DNA of 64,000 bases from CAG-177 sp003514385 (lineage in GTDB: Bacteria; Bacillota; Clostridia; Oscillospirales; Acutalibacteraceae): NCBI GenBank assembly GCA_051920445.1, contig JBPPLN010000001.1, positions 434,001 to 498,000 of the forward strand. Direction: 5' to 3'. Position numbers and translations under genes: made by a program. The notes below the pieces were generated by a model that did no database searches, was not told the origin of the DNA, and worked only from the letters and a program-made list of their open reading frames with translations. Numbering within the stretch: the stretch's first letter is position 1; each line of letters begins with the position of its first letter. This document shows positions 34,553-44,542 of this stretch, one piece after another.

Positions 34553-36512
34553 TTCCGTCTGCCTCCTCATTGTTCTGAGCGTCGGACTGCTCCGGCACTT
34601 CAGCAGGTTTGCTGTCATCACTCTGTGCACTGAGCGGATCAAGAGTGCCGCCGTGCATTATCGTCTCAAACTCCTCGCCGCTTATCTTCTCGCGCTCAAT
34701 AAGCGCGCCTGCGACTGCATGGAGCCTGTCGATATGCTCTTTGAGGATATCCTCGGTTCTGCCGTAAGCCGTGGTGATGATGCGGTTGATTTCCTCATCG
34801 ATCTCTGCGGCGGTCTCCTCGGAATAGTTCTTCAGATGCGAATAATCTCTGCCGAGGAACACTTCGTCGTTGCCCGAGCCGAAGGTTATCGGGCCGAGCT
34901 TCTCGCTCATGCCGTACTTCGTGACCATCTTGCGCGCTATATCCGTAGCGCGCTCGATATCGTTCGACGCGCCGGTCGAGACATCTCCGATTATCAGCGC
35001 TTCGGCAACTCTGCCGCCGAGCAGGCTGACAAGATTATCGAGCATCTCGTTCTTTGAATGATAGCTCTTATCCTCGGTCGGGAGATACATTGTGTATCCG
35101 CCCATCTGACCTCTCGGGACAATAGAGACCTGGTGAACCGGGTCGTTATACTCGAGATAATAGGCGGAGACTGCGTGGCCTGCCTCGTGATAGGCGGTCA
35201 GGCGCTTCTCCTTGTCGGTCATCTTATGGCTCTTCTTCTCGGTGCCCGCGACGACCTTTATCATCGCCTCTTCTATCTCGGTCATGGTGATGGCTTTTTT
35301 ATCGCGGCGCGCGGCGAGAAGAGCCGCTTCGTTGAGCAGATTCTCGAGGTCCGCGCCGGTAAAGCCGATAGTTGTTTTTGCAATAGTGTTAAGATCGACA
35401 TCGGGGCCGAGGGGCTTGCCCTTGGCGTGGACTTTGAGGATAGCCTCGCGTCCTTTGAGGTCGGGATAGCCGACTGTTACCTGGCGGTCAAATCTGCCGG
35501 GACGCAGAAGCGCGGGGTCGAGGATATCGGGGCGGTTGGTCGCCGCGATGATTATAACGCCCTCGTTTGCGCCGAAGCCGTCCATCTCGACGAGCAGCTG
35601 GTTCAAAGTCTGCTCGCGCTCGTCATGTCCGCCGCCCATGCCTGCGCCTCTGTGGCGTCCGACGGCGTCTATCTCATCGATAAAGATTATCGAAGGTGAA
35701 TTTTTCTTTGCTTCATTGAAAAGGTCGCGCACACGGGAAGCGCCGACACCGACATACATCTCGACGAAATCCGAGCCGGAAATCGAGAAGAACGGCACGT
35801 TAGCTTCGCCCGCGACAGCCCTTGCAAGCAAAGTTTTACCTGTACCGGGAGGGCCGACGAGCAGAACGCCGCGCGGTATTCTCGCGCCTAGCTTATTGAA
35901 ATGCGAGGGATCTTTGAGAAAATCGACTATCTCGCTGAGTTCCTCTTTCTCTTCATCAGCACCCGCAACATCGTCAAACGTTGTTTTGCGGCTCTCGTCC
36001 TTTGCGCGCTTGACACGCGCCTTGCCGAACGAAAGGGTGCGGTTATTCTCGTTGTTCATGGCGTTGTTCATCTTGCGGAACATATAGAACAGAAGCACAC
36101 CGAGAATGACGAGCATGAGAAGCGTCGGGACGATATTGAGAAGCAGTGCGCCGGTTGAGCCGGTCTCGTACTGCGCCTTTATCGGGGCATCCGGATGCGC
36201 TCTGTTATATGCGATAACACCGTTGTGTATATCCTCCTGGAACATACTGACGTTCGGGACGGTGTAGGTATATACCTTGTTGTCGCCCTTGAGCTTGAAC
36301 TCAAGCGCGCCGCTCGACATATTCAGATCGTATTCCGTGACCTTCTTGTCGTCAAAATACTGCACGACCTGATAATACTCAAGCTTTTCCTTCTTCTGCT
36401 GTCTTGCATAGAGGGAAACACCGGAGATTATAAGGACGGGTATAAGAATATACGGTATCCATGCCAGCGCTTTTCTTGCGCCGCTGTTGGTGTCTTTCTT
36501 GTTATTTTTCAA
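34533..36512 (-). CDS. ftsH: ATP-dependent zinc metalloprotease FtsH
   Basis: 659 residues. Two N-terminal transmembrane helices (about 13-29 and 120-140) flank an extracytoplasmic domain. The AAA+ domain has Walker A GPPGTGKT, Walker B IIFIDEID, and the second region of homology ATNRPDILDPALLRPGRFDR. The protease site is HEAGH near 440. It degrades misfolded and regulatory membrane proteins. tilS-hpt-ftsH is a classic Firmicutes order. The C-terminal tail is acidic and disordered. Confidence 0.97.
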   Translation of the reverse strand: MKNNKKDTNSGARKALAWIPYILIPVLIISGVSLYARQQKKEKLEYYQVVQYFDDKKVTEYDLNMSSGALEFKLKGDNKVYTYTVPNVSMFQEDIHNGVIAYNRAHPDAPIKAQYETGSTGALLLNIVPTLLMLVILGVLLFYMFRKMNNAMNNENNRTLSFGKARVKRAKDESRKTTFDDVAGADEEKEELSEIVDFLKDPSHFNKLGARIPRGVLLVGPPGTGKTLLARAVAGEANVPFFSISGSDFVEMYVGVGASRVRDLFNEAKKNSPSIIFIDEIDAVGRHRGAGMGGGHDEREQTLNQLLVEMDGFGANEGVIIIAATNRPDILDPALLRPGRFDRQVTVGYPDLKGREAILKVHAKGKPLGPDVDLNTIAKTTIGFTGADLENLLNEAALLAARRDKKAITMTEIEEAMIKVVAGTEKKSHKMTDKEKRLTAYHEAGHAVSAYYLEYNDPVHQVSIVPRGQMGGYTMYLPTEDKSYHSKNEMLDNLVSLLGGRVAEALIIGDVSTGASNDIERATDIARKMVTKYGMSEKLGPITFGSGNDEVFLGRDYSHLKNYSEETAAEIDEEINRIITTAYGRTEDILKEHIDRLHAVAGALIEREKISGEEFETIMHGGTLDPLSAQSDDSKPAEVPEQSDAQNNEEADGNEKESE

Positions 36513-36561
36513 ACGTCAAATCACTCCTATGACTGCCGAAGTTTTCTTGAATGAGCCGCTC

Positions 36562-37104
36562 TTACTTCTCATAGACCGAACGGCTGAGCACGCCGAGGAA
36601 AGGCACGTTGCGGTACTTCTCGGCATAGTCGAGACCGTAGCCGACAACGAACTCGTCGGGCACTTCCGTTCCCGCATAGTCCGCCTTGAGATCCTTTATC
36701 ATGCGGCGCTCGGGTTTATCGAGGAAGGTGCATATCTTTATGCTCGCGGGTCTGCGCGCTCTGAGCATCTCGGATATGTAATGGAGGGTCTTGCCGGAAT
36801 CGAGGATATCCTCGACCAGAAGCAGATCGTAGCCCTCGATGGGTCTGTCAAGGTCCTTGATTATCTTGACTTCACCGGAGCTTTCGGTTCCCGAGCCGTA
36901 GCTCGAAACCGCCATAAAGTCTATCTCACAGGGTATCGTTATCGCTCTCATGAGATCCGCCATGAAAACGACAGAGCCTTTAAGGACGCTGACCATGAGC
37001 AGCTTTTTGCCCTTGTAGTCCTCGCTTATCTGCCTGCCGAGGCGGGAGACTATCTCATGTATCTGCTCTTCGCTGAGCAATACTCTCTCTATATCCTCTA
37101 TCAT
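36562..37104 (-). CDS. hpt: Hypoxanthine-guanine phosphoribosyltransferase
   Basis: 180 residues. Converts hypoxanthine or guanine and PRPP to IMP or GMP. The PRPP loop is LLLVEDILDSGKTL; the N-terminal LKGSVVFMADL and the FVVGYGLDYAEKYRN closing motif are characteristic. It overlaps the tilS stop by four bases (ATGA) and precedes ftsH by 49 bp. Confidence 0.95.
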   Translation of the reverse strand: MIEDIERVLLSEEQIHEIVSRLGRQISEDYKGKKLLMVSVLKGSVVFMADLMRAITIPCEIDFMAVSSYGSGTESSGEVKIIKDLDRPIEGYDLLLVEDILDSGKTLHYISEMLRARRPASIKICTFLDKPERRMIKDLKADYAGTEVPDEFVVGYGLDYAEKYRNVPFLGVLSRSVYEK

Positions 37105-38450
37105 TGCTTTTCCCTCCGTATTATAAGCACATTTTCAGTGTTTTTTCCGACGCGGCAGCGTCTGTCCGCGCCGAATCCCTCAACCCACAGCACACCCGAC
37201 TCGTCGCGCAGCACTGCGACATCGCAGCGGCTCTCCGGCGGGACATGTGCCTCATTGAAAAGTTTTTTCAGGCTTTTTGTGCATCCGCGCTTTGCAAGGG
37301 TCAGTTTATCGCCCGCGCGGCGGCTCCCGACTTGAACTTTTCCATTTATTCTATCACAATCAATGCAATAATCCAACATATCTTTGTGAATTTTTTGTGT
37401 ATCAAAGAAAACTTTTTTGTTAACCCGACAAATTGAAACGCGCCCGTTATGGCATACGGAACCATTTATGCACTCGGGTTCGACATCTTCGGACCACTCT
37501 TCGCTCATCTTTGCGGGAGTTTCAAAGCGAATAATATCGCCGTCCGAGACGGCAAAAATATCTGGCGACAGCTGAATTTTTCCGCCGCCTTGGAGAATAT
37601 TTTCAACGGCGTTTACAGTCTTGAAGTCCGCCGACTTCGGGCATACATTTTTAATAGCGCCGAGCAGAGCGCGGCGGCGTATCGCCGGATGAGCCGAAAG
37701 CAGAGCTTCGCATGAGAGCCCGCCGTCTTTTTTGGCGGACGCCAGAAGCGACTTCGTTTCGCACTCAAGAAAATCCTCATCAAGTGCTGCATTCTGAGAA
37801 AAATGCGAGGCGTTCTCTTCAAAAGCGGAGTTTATCTCCTTGAGCGCCGGGACTGCGATATGGCGAATTTTATTGCGGCTGTAATCGAGAGTCAGATTGG
37901 TGCTGTCCGTCACGAAATCGAGAGAATTTTCGCGACAGAACACTTCTATATCCTCTCTCGTACAGAATATCAGCGGTCTTATAATATTCCCGCGAACGGG
38001 CGGTATGCCGCACAGACCTTTCAGCGACGAGCCGCGTGCGAGATTGAAGAGCATCGTTTCGGCGTTGTCGCTCGCGGTATGGGCGGTTGCGATCTTCGCG
38101 TTTTTGTCTATCGATTCAAAAAACTCATAGCGCACTCTGCGCCCGCACTCTTCGCAAGTCTCCCCGCTCTGTTTTGCAAGTGCTGCGACATCGGCATGCA
38201 GGACTTCAAAACGAAGAGAGTTCTTTTCGCAGAAGGAGCGCACATATTCCTCGTCGCGCCGCGCCTCCTCACCGCGCAGCCCGTGGTTGACATGGGCGAC
38301 GGTCAGGGACAGCGAATACCGCTCGCTTATTTTCATAAGAAAGAGCAGCATTGCCATCGAATCGGCACCGCCCGAGACCGCGGCTATGACCGCAGCTCCC
38401 GGGCTGAGCATATTATATTTTTCCACGGCGCTGAGCGCTTTATCAAGCAT
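37101..38450 (-). CDS. tilS: tRNA(Ile)-lysidine synthase
   Basis: 449 residues. Modifies C34 of the CAU-anticodon isoleucine tRNA to lysidine, which changes both codon and amino-acid identity. The PP-loop SGGADSMAM is at about 28-36, HVNHGLRGEEARRDEEYV follows, and the C-terminal TilS substrate-binding domain reads GDKLTLAKRGCTKSLKKLF. I start at ATG 38450 (MLDKALSAVEKY), overlapping the dnaB stop by 8; the 61-residue extension upstream lies within dnaB and is basic nonsense. Confidence 0.94.
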   Translation of the reverse strand: MLDKALSAVEKYNMLSPGAAVIAAVSGGADSMAMLLFLMKISERYSLSLTVAHVNHGLRGEEARRDEEYVRSFCEKNSLRFEVLHADVAALAKQSGETCEECGRRVRYEFFESIDKNAKIATAHTASDNAETMLFNLARGSSLKGLCGIPPVRGNIIRPLIFCTREDIEVFCRENSLDFVTDSTNLTLDYSRNKIRHIAVPALKEINSAFEENASHFSQNAALDEDFLECETKSLLASAKKDGGLSCEALLSAHPAIRRRALLGAIKNVCPKSADFKTVNAVENILQGGGKIQLSPDIFAVSDGDIIRFETPAKMSEEWSEDVEPECINGSVCHNGRVSICRVNKKVFFDTQKIHKDMLDYCIDCDRINGKVQVGSRRAGDKLTLAKRGCTKSLKKLFNEAHVPPESRCDVAVLRDESGVLWVEGFGADRRCRVGKNTENVLIIRREKQ

Positions 38451-39834
38451 TCTGAATCTTCTCCACGCCCATGAACAGAGTGTGATCCGCATCCCAGATG
38501 AAATCGACGGTCTTTGTCGGACCGTGTCTGTTCTTGGCAACAATGACCTCGACCTCGTTGGCAACGGGCGCGGTGGGCGCGGGCTCATCGTCGCCGTCCG
38601 GGTCGTCTTTTTCGTTCTTGTAATATTCCTCACGGTAGAGCATGAGGACTATATCCGCATCCTGCTCGATAGAGCCCGATTCACGCAGATCGGACAGCTG
38701 AGGGCGGTGGGACTTTCCTCTGCCCTCGGTGCCTCTGGAGAGCTGGGCGCAGCAGATGACGGGGATATTCAGATCCTTCGCCATGAGCTTGAGGCTTCGG
38801 GTTATCTCGGTGACCTCCTGCACGCGGCTTTCGACCTTTGTGCCGGAGCGGATGAGTCCGAGGTAATCTATAATAATACAATCGACGTTCTTGAGTCTGC
38901 GTGCACGCGCTTTCATCTCGGCGACGGTTATCGTGCTCGTATCGTCAAAATACAGCTCGCAGTCGTTGAGCGAAGCGGTAGCAAGTCCGAGGCGGGTCCA
39001 GTCATCGGTATCGAGCTGACCTGTTCTCATCTTTGTGCTGAGCACGCGCGCTTCGGTGGAGAGCACTCTCTGCGCAAGCTGCTCTTTCGTCATTTCGAGC
39101 GAGAAGAAGAGTATCTTTTTCTTCGCTTTAACAGCGACGTTTCTCGCAATATTCAAGGCGAAGCTTGTCTTTCCCATTGCGGGGCGCGCGCCGATAAGTA
39201 TAAGGTCGGATTTGTTGAGTCCGGCGATAACATCGTCAAGATCCCTGTAGCCGGTTGAGATTCCCTTGAACGCTTCCGCGCCCTCGGAGCTCAATTTTTG
39301 CAGGGTATCATAGACCTGATTGACTATTATGTCGCTGAGCTTCGACGGGCCTGTGCTCGTCTTGCCCTGGCGGATATCGTATATCCTCTGCTCCGCCGCG
39401 TCGAGAAGCATATCCGCGCTGTCGGTCTGGGCGACGGCGTTGTCGATAGTCTCCTGCGAGACGGTGATGAGGGTGCGCATAAAATATTTTTCGCGCACTA
39501 TCTTGGCATATGACTCGACATTCGAAGTGGTCGGCACACTCTGAGCGAGCTGGAACAGATAGTTCTTGCCTGCCGCCTCGTCATATGTTCCGTTATTCTT
39601 GAGCGTTTCGAGAATAATGAGCGGATCGATCTTGTTGCCGAGCGCATCGAGACTCACCATGACGGAGAAAATCTCTTTGTGCTGCGGGAGATAGAAATAC
39701 TCCGGGCGAAGATAGATCAGCACCTGCGGCATACAGTTCGGATCCATCAGCACGCATCCGAGCACCGCCTGCTCCGCCTCAAGGCTGAAGGGCATCTGAT
39801 ACCCCTCGGGCAGGGTTAGGTTATTCACATCCAC
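38443..39834 (-). CDS. dnaB: Replicative DNA helicase DnaB
   Basis: 463 residues. The N-terminal domain (about 10-120) begins MPFSLEAEQAVLG. The RecA-like motor has Walker A GARPAMGKTS, Walker B DCIIIDYLGL, and AQLSRGTEGR. It unwinds DNA at the fork. Start is a GTG at 39834 behind GGAGGATC. No intein or insertion is present. The rplI-dnaB pair is conserved across Firmicutes. Confidence 0.97.
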   Translation of the reverse strand: MDVNNLTLPEGYQMPFSLEAEQAVLGCVLMDPNCMPQVLIYLRPEYFYLPQHKEIFSVMVSLDALGNKIDPLIILETLKNNGTYDEAAGKNYLFQLAQSVPTTSNVESYAKIVREKYFMRTLITVSQETIDNAVAQTDSADMLLDAAEQRIYDIRQGKTSTGPSKLSDIIVNQVYDTLQKLSSEGAEAFKGISTGYRDLDDVIAGLNKSDLILIGARPAMGKTSFALNIARNVAVKAKKKILFFSLEMTKEQLAQRVLSTEARVLSTKMRTGQLDTDDWTRLGLATASLNDCELYFDDTSTITVAEMKARARRLKNVDCIIIDYLGLIRSGTKVESRVQEVTEITRSLKLMAKDLNIPVICCAQLSRGTEGRGKSHRPQLSDLRESGSIEQDADIVLMLYREEYYKNEKDDPDGDDEPAPTAPVANEVEVIVAKNRHGPTKTVDFIWDADHTLFMGVEKIQNA

Positions 39835-39862
39835 TTTTGTTAGATCCTCCGGTTTTCAGCAA

Positions 39863-40306
39863 TTATTCCTCGCCCACGCTGACATAGACGGTTGCGTTGA
39901 CGCCGTTATATACCTTCACTTCGGCGCTGAATGTGCCGAAAGACTTGATATCCTCCATGGACACCTTTCTCTTGTCGACCGAGACGCCGAACTGGCGGCT
40001 TATCGACTCGGCGACTTCCTTTGCGGTGACGGAGCCGAAAATTTTCCCGCCCTGACCCGCTTTTGCGGTGAGCTTGACGGTCTTGCCGTTTATCTTCGCG
40101 GCAACTTCCTTGGCGTTCTTAAGCTCGGTTTCGAGTCTGTACTTCTCCGCGGATTCGCGGTTTTTCAGCTCGTTCATCGCCTGAGCGTTTGCTTCAACAG
40201 CGAGCTTTCTCGGGAAGAGGAAGTTTCTCGCGTAGCCGTCGGAAGCGTTGACGAGCTCGCCTTTCTTGCCGAGGCTTTTTACATCCTGAGTGAGAATAAC
40301 TTTCAT
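39863..40306 (-). CDS. rplI: 50S ribosomal protein L9
   Basis: 147 residues. N-terminal domain MKVILTQDVKSLGKKGELVNASDGYARNFL-like start, long connecting helix (about 45-75), and C-terminal RNA-binding domain. It binds 23S rRNA near the L1 stalk and helps hold the reading frame. It follows gdpP, with a family A repeat in the 167-bp gap between them. Confidence 0.97.
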   Translation of the reverse strand: MKVILTQDVKSLGKKGELVNASDGYARNFLFPRKLAVEANAQAMNELKNRESAEKYRLETELKNAKEVAAKINGKTVKLTAKAGQGGKIFGSVTAKEVAESISRQFGVSVDKRKVSMEDIKSFGTFSAEVKVYNGVNATVYVSVGEE

Positions 40307-40390
40307 TTATATCAATTCCTTTCGGGTTATTTACGGGTGTGATTTTGTGGCGAATTGCAGCATATTGTGATTGGCTCGTGCGAAATTTCA

Positions 40391-40436
40391 TGCCGCTCAG
40401 GCGGCATCGGTGCGTCGGGGTCGCCGCACCCTACAA
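40391..40436. repeat. Intergenic repeat family A, copy
   Basis: TGCCGC-TCAG-GCGGCA hairpin followed by GGTGCG...CGCACC and CCTACAA. It lies between gdpP and rplI, inside what is otherwise a co-directional run. Confidence 0.85.
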
Positions 40437-40473
40437 GCCGCACACCGATAAATTCGCGTTAATTTAAGGAATA

Positions 40474-42471
40474 TCACGAAATCGGGGTTGGCTCTTCGCC
40501 GTCGGTGCGGGGATATTTGGCGTCGATCGCTTCGCAGAGCTTCGACTTTGCCTCCTCCATATTCACACCGGTGAGCTGAGCCGCCGCCATGGTGCGGTGG
40601 CCGCCGCCACCGAGATATTCCATGATTATCTGGACATTCAGATCGCCGTAGGAACGCGCCGAAATATTGACGCTGTCATTTCCGCTGTCGAAAATAACAA
40701 ACGAGGCTTTTACGCCACTGACTTCAAGCAGTTCGTCCGCCGCCTGAGCGCTGAGCAGTCTCGCGTTCTCCGTACCGGGTGCGGTGCAGGCTATGGCACA
40801 GCCCCTGTAGATATGCGCGGCGGATATTATCTCGCTGCGCTTGCGGTTGCTCTCGATCGAATTCGAGAACAGGCGTTTTACCGCGACGGTATCTGCACCC
40901 TTGCCCTTGAGGAAAGCCGCCGCTTCAAAGGTGCGCACACCGGTTGAAAGGACGAACTCCTTTGTGTCGAGCATTATGCCCGCGAGCATCGCCTGAGCCT
41001 CAACGGGAGAAAGCGTCGGCGCGGGGGTTATATAGCGCATGAGCTCCGTGACCATTTCGCAGGTCGACGAAGCGTTGGGGTCATGGAAGAAAATGAGCGC
41101 GTCTTTGATATGATCGACCGACTTTCTGTGATGGTCGATAACGACCGTAGCGGACGCCTTTTCATAGAGAGTCGGGAAATCGACAAAGCTGCTCTTATGG
41201 GTATCGACAACGACGAGCAGGGTTTTTCTTGTCATAAGCGCGAGGGCTTCGTTGACATCGATTATCTTGCCGTCCCAGCCGTCGGCTCGGAGCATATCGA
41301 CAGCGGCGCCGGCAAAGCTGCGGTTTTCATCGAGGACGATATACGCGTCGATGCCGAGGGCGCGGGTTATCGACGACACGCCGACTGCCGCGCCGAAAGC
41401 GTCCATATCCGGGAACGAATGACCCATTATTATCACGCGGTCGCTCGCGCTTATAAGACTCGAAAGAGACGATGCCGCGACGCGGGTCTGAAATTTTGTG
41501 ACCTTTTCGACGCTCTTGGAAACGCCGCCGAAAAACTCATATTCGTCCTTCGTCTTGACCGCCGCCTGATCTCCGCCGCGTCCGAGCGCCATATCGAGCG
41601 CCTGCTCGGCGGACTTTTCGCAATCGGTTATGGCGACACCCGTGCCGACGCCTATCGAGAGGGTCAGGCCGAGCACTCTTTCTTTATATTTATACTCGCG
41701 TATCTTGTCGAGAACGCTGAAACGGTCGGCGCGCATCTTCTCGAGCACATCGCTCTGGGCGATTATCATGAACCGCTCCTCGGAGATTTTGCGCATGATG
41801 CAGTCATATTGCCCCGTCCAGTTCTCTATCACCTCTTCGACTCCGCCGCGTATCGCCGCGCGCTCGCTGTCCCTGTAGTCCGCCTTGATATCCGCGATAT
41901 CGTCGGTCTGCAGAAGCATTATGATGGGTCTGTTCTTTATGTAAGCGAGCTGAGCGCGCTTCATCTCGCTTACATCGGTGAAATAGAAAACATATTCTTT
42001 CCCGCCCTTGAACTCGAACGAGGACGGGGTGACTATATAATAGGAATCTTTGATTTTGACTATGGCTGCGCCGTTCGACTCCGCCTGCTCGGGATCGCAG
42101 CCGCCGATAAACGGCTGGGCGAGCTTGCGGTCGATGACCGATTCATCCATAAAAGTATGGAAAAAGCTTCTGTTGAAAAGCTCGATTATCCCGTCGCCAT
42201 CGCACACGAGCATAGGCATGGGAAAATCGTTGACGGAACCGGCGTCTGTCGCGTCGAGGCTGTGCGACGCCATGTCCCTTAGCTGACGTTCACGGTTGCG
42301 GATGTTAAAGAACTTGACAATCTTATAGACCGAAAACGCGATGAGAAGGACACTACCCACAAGCGCCGCCCACCCGCTGTAGCGGACAGCGACAACAACA
42401 ATGAACGCAGCCGCCGCAACAAAGGCAGCTATTTCCACTGCGAGCTCTCGCAGGAAATCCTTAAAACTCAT
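40474..42471 (-). CDS. gdpP: Cyclic-di-AMP phosphodiesterase GdpP
   Basis: 665 residues with the GdpP layout: two transmembrane helices (about 8-28 and 33-52), a PAS-like domain (about 75-160), a degenerate GGDEF domain (about 175-300), and DHH-DHHA1 catalytic domains. The DHH metal site is visible in GHSFPDMDAFGAA, VVDTHKS and VIDHHRKS, and the DHHA1 motif in GGGGHRTMAAA. It hydrolyses c-di-AMP, affecting cell-wall and osmotic homeostasis. It sits 3 bp after rnjA and upstream of rplI-dnaB, a common Firmicutes arrangement. Confidence 0.95.
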   Translation of the reverse strand: MSFKDFLRELAVEIAAFVAAAAFIVVVAVRYSGWAALVGSVLLIAFSVYKIVKFFNIRNRERQLRDMASHSLDATDAGSVNDFPMPMLVCDGDGIIELFNRSFFHTFMDESVIDRKLAQPFIGGCDPEQAESNGAAIVKIKDSYYIVTPSSFEFKGGKEYVFYFTDVSEMKRAQLAYIKNRPIIMLLQTDDIADIKADYRDSERAAIRGGVEEVIENWTGQYDCIMRKISEERFMIIAQSDVLEKMRADRFSVLDKIREYKYKERVLGLTLSIGVGTGVAITDCEKSAEQALDMALGRGGDQAAVKTKDEYEFFGGVSKSVEKVTKFQTRVAASSLSSLISASDRVIIMGHSFPDMDAFGAAVGVSSITRALGIDAYIVLDENRSFAGAAVDMLRADGWDGKIIDVNEALALMTRKTLLVVVDTHKSSFVDFPTLYEKASATVVIDHHRKSVDHIKDALIFFHDPNASSTCEMVTELMRYITPAPTLSPVEAQAMLAGIMLDTKEFVLSTGVRTFEAAAFLKGKGADTVAVKRLFSNSIESNRKRSEIISAAHIYRGCAIACTAPGTENARLLSAQAADELLEVSGVKASFVIFDSGNDSVNISARSYGDLNVQIIMEYLGGGGHRTMAAAQLTGVNMEEAKSKLCEAIDAKYPRTDGEEPTPIS

Positions 42472-42474
42472 TCA

Positions 42475-44250
42475 TCAGACCTCCATAATAACGGGAAGAA
42501 TCATCGGGCTGCGCTTGGTGCGTTCATACATCAGGTGAGATATCTCGTCCCTGAGGCTTGCCTTGATGCTGTTCCAATCGAAATATCCGCCGTCCGTCTG
42601 GGCTTCGATAGCCTCAACGGCGACTTCACGCGCGGCGTTTATCAGCTCCTCGGACTCCTTGACATAGACGAAACCTCTCGTCACGACATCGGGGCCGGAA
42701 ACTATCATGCCGCTCTCGCGGTCGATGCAGACAGCGACGATAACGAGGCCGTCCTGCGCGAGATGCTTTCTGTCTCTGAGCACGACTGAGCCGACATCGC
42801 CGACACCGTAGCCGTCGACAAACACTCTGCCTGCGGGCACGGTTGACGTACATCTGAGCGCCTTTTTGCTGATCTCGGCGACTCTGCCGTTGTCGGCGAT
42901 GAGTATATTCTCCTTGGGAATACCCATACTCAGCGCGAGACCCGCGTGTTTTCTCAGGTGTTTGAGCTCGCCGTGAACCGGAATGAAATATTTCGGCTTG
43001 ACGATGCCCATTATCATTTTCAGCTCCTCCTGGCAGGCGTGGCCGGAGACATGGACTTCGTACATCTTCTCATATACGACATCTGCGCCGAGCTTCATCA
43101 GCTCGTTGACGACACGGCTGACGGTCTTTTCGTTGCCGGGAATCGGAGTTGCGGAAATTATAACATAATCGTTTGGATGAATCTCGACCTTACGGTGATC
43201 CGAGAACGCCATGCGGGTCAGGGCGCTCATAGGCTCGCCCTGGCTGCCCGTAGTGATGATAACGAGCTTATCGGCGGGATAGCGGTTTATCATATTGATA
43301 TCGATAACTATCCCCTCGGGTATATTGAGATAGCCGAGCTCCGCCGAGATGCTCACGACATTTTCGAGGCTTCTGCCGACGAGCGCGACCTTGCGTCCGA
43401 GGCTCGCCGCAACATTCATTATCTGCTGCACGCGGTGGATATTCGAAGAGAATGTTGCAACTATTATGCGGTTGTTGCCAGCCTTGCGGAAGAGGGTCTC
43501 GAACGATTCGCCGACCTTTCTCTCGCTCTCGGTGAAGCCGGGACGCTCGGCGTTGGTAGAGTCGGACATAAGGCAGAGGACTCCCTCCTGCCCTATCTCG
43601 GCGAGTCTGCCGAGATCCATCATGCCGCCGTCGATAGGCGTTGTGTCGATTTTGAAGTCGCCCGTGTGGACAATAGTGCCGCCCTCACAGCGGATAGCGA
43701 GTCCGAGTGCGTCGGGTATGGAATGGTTGACATGGATAGCCTCAACGGTAAAACCGCCGAGGGTTATCACATCGCCGGGCTTGATGACATTGAGTGATGC
43801 GGAATTGAGCAGTCCGTGCTCGCGAAGCTTCCCCTGAATGAGTCCGATGGTGAGCTTCGTGCCGTAGACGGGCACATTGAGAACCTTGAGAAGATAAGGC
43901 AGACCGCCGATATGATCCTCATGGCCGTGGGTTATGACTATTCCGCGTATTCTGTCCGCGTTGCGCTCGACATAGGTGAAATCGGGAAGCACGAGATCGA
44001 CTCCGAGCATATCCTGATCCGGGAACGCAAGTCCGCAATCGACAAGGAACATATCCTCGCCGTATTCAAACAGGGTCATATTCTTGCCCACTTCATTCAG
44101 GCCGCCTAAAAACGACACTTTTATAGGCTTGGGCTCAGCCTTCGATTTGCCCGGTGCGGGCTTAATTTTGCCGTAACTGCGGTAGCTGCGCCTGCCCGCA
44201 GTCTTCTTTGCGGGCGCAGACGCTGCGCCGGTTTCTTTTGCTTTTGGCAT
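42475..44250 (-). CDS. rnjA: Ribonuclease J
   Basis: 591 residues. Metallo-beta-lactamase/beta-CASP RNase with 5'-3' exonuclease and endonuclease activity. After a basic N-terminal extension of about 45 residues comes the catalytic core: THGHEDHIGG, DGGxMD-type residues, and the beta-CASP region with TTGSQGEPMSALTRM. I start at ATG 44250 (MPKAKETG) behind AAAGGAG. The promoter is about 180 bp upstream, leaving a long leader. Co-transcribed with gdpP. Confidence 0.95.
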   Translation of the reverse strand: MPKAKETGAASAPAKKTAGRRSYRSYGKIKPAPGKSKAEPKPIKVSFLGGLNEVGKNMTLFEYGEDMFLVDCGLAFPDQDMLGVDLVLPDFTYVERNADRIRGIVITHGHEDHIGGLPYLLKVLNVPVYGTKLTIGLIQGKLREHGLLNSASLNVIKPGDVITLGGFTVEAIHVNHSIPDALGLAIRCEGGTIVHTGDFKIDTTPIDGGMMDLGRLAEIGQEGVLCLMSDSTNAERPGFTESERKVGESFETLFRKAGNNRIIVATFSSNIHRVQQIMNVAASLGRKVALVGRSLENVVSISAELGYLNIPEGIVIDINMINRYPADKLVIITTGSQGEPMSALTRMAFSDHRKVEIHPNDYVIISATPIPGNEKTVSRVVNELMKLGADVVYEKMYEVHVSGHACQEELKMIMGIVKPKYFIPVHGELKHLRKHAGLALSMGIPKENILIADNGRVAEISKKALRCTSTVPAGRVFVDGYGVGDVGSVVLRDRKHLAQDGLVIVAVCIDRESGMIVSGPDVVTRGFVYVKESEELINAAREVAVEAIEAQTDGGYFDWNSIKASLRDEISHLMYERTKRSPMILPVIMEV

Positions 44251-44427
44251 AGAAATCTCCTTTTCTGTTAAATTTTTGATGTAAGTAGAACCCCGACCGG
44301 TCAAGGTGCGGGAATTAAAGCCTTGTCTGTTAAAAACGCGATGATATTTTCAGCATGGATACAAGACAAATTTCGGGTAGTTAAGACATATGCGTGCAGT
44401 CATAATACAAAAATATCCCTATTGTTA

Positions 44428-44456
44428 ATTTTACTATGATTGGATAAAACTGTCAA
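44428..44456 (-). promoter_or_regulatory. Sigma-A promoter of the rnjA-gdpP-rplI-dnaB run
   Basis: TTGACA and TAAAAT with a 17-bp spacer on the minus strand, in a 292-bp gap. The roughly 175-nt leader it implies carries a GACCGGTC palindrome near 44296. I see no riboswitch or other structure I can name in it. Confidence 0.75.
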
Positions 44457-44542
44457 GTAAAGTAGACACAAATTAGCGCCCGCTCGCTGCAATAAAATTA
44501 TGCGCGACTTACAAAAAGACACATCGGCAAAAGGTGTTGCAA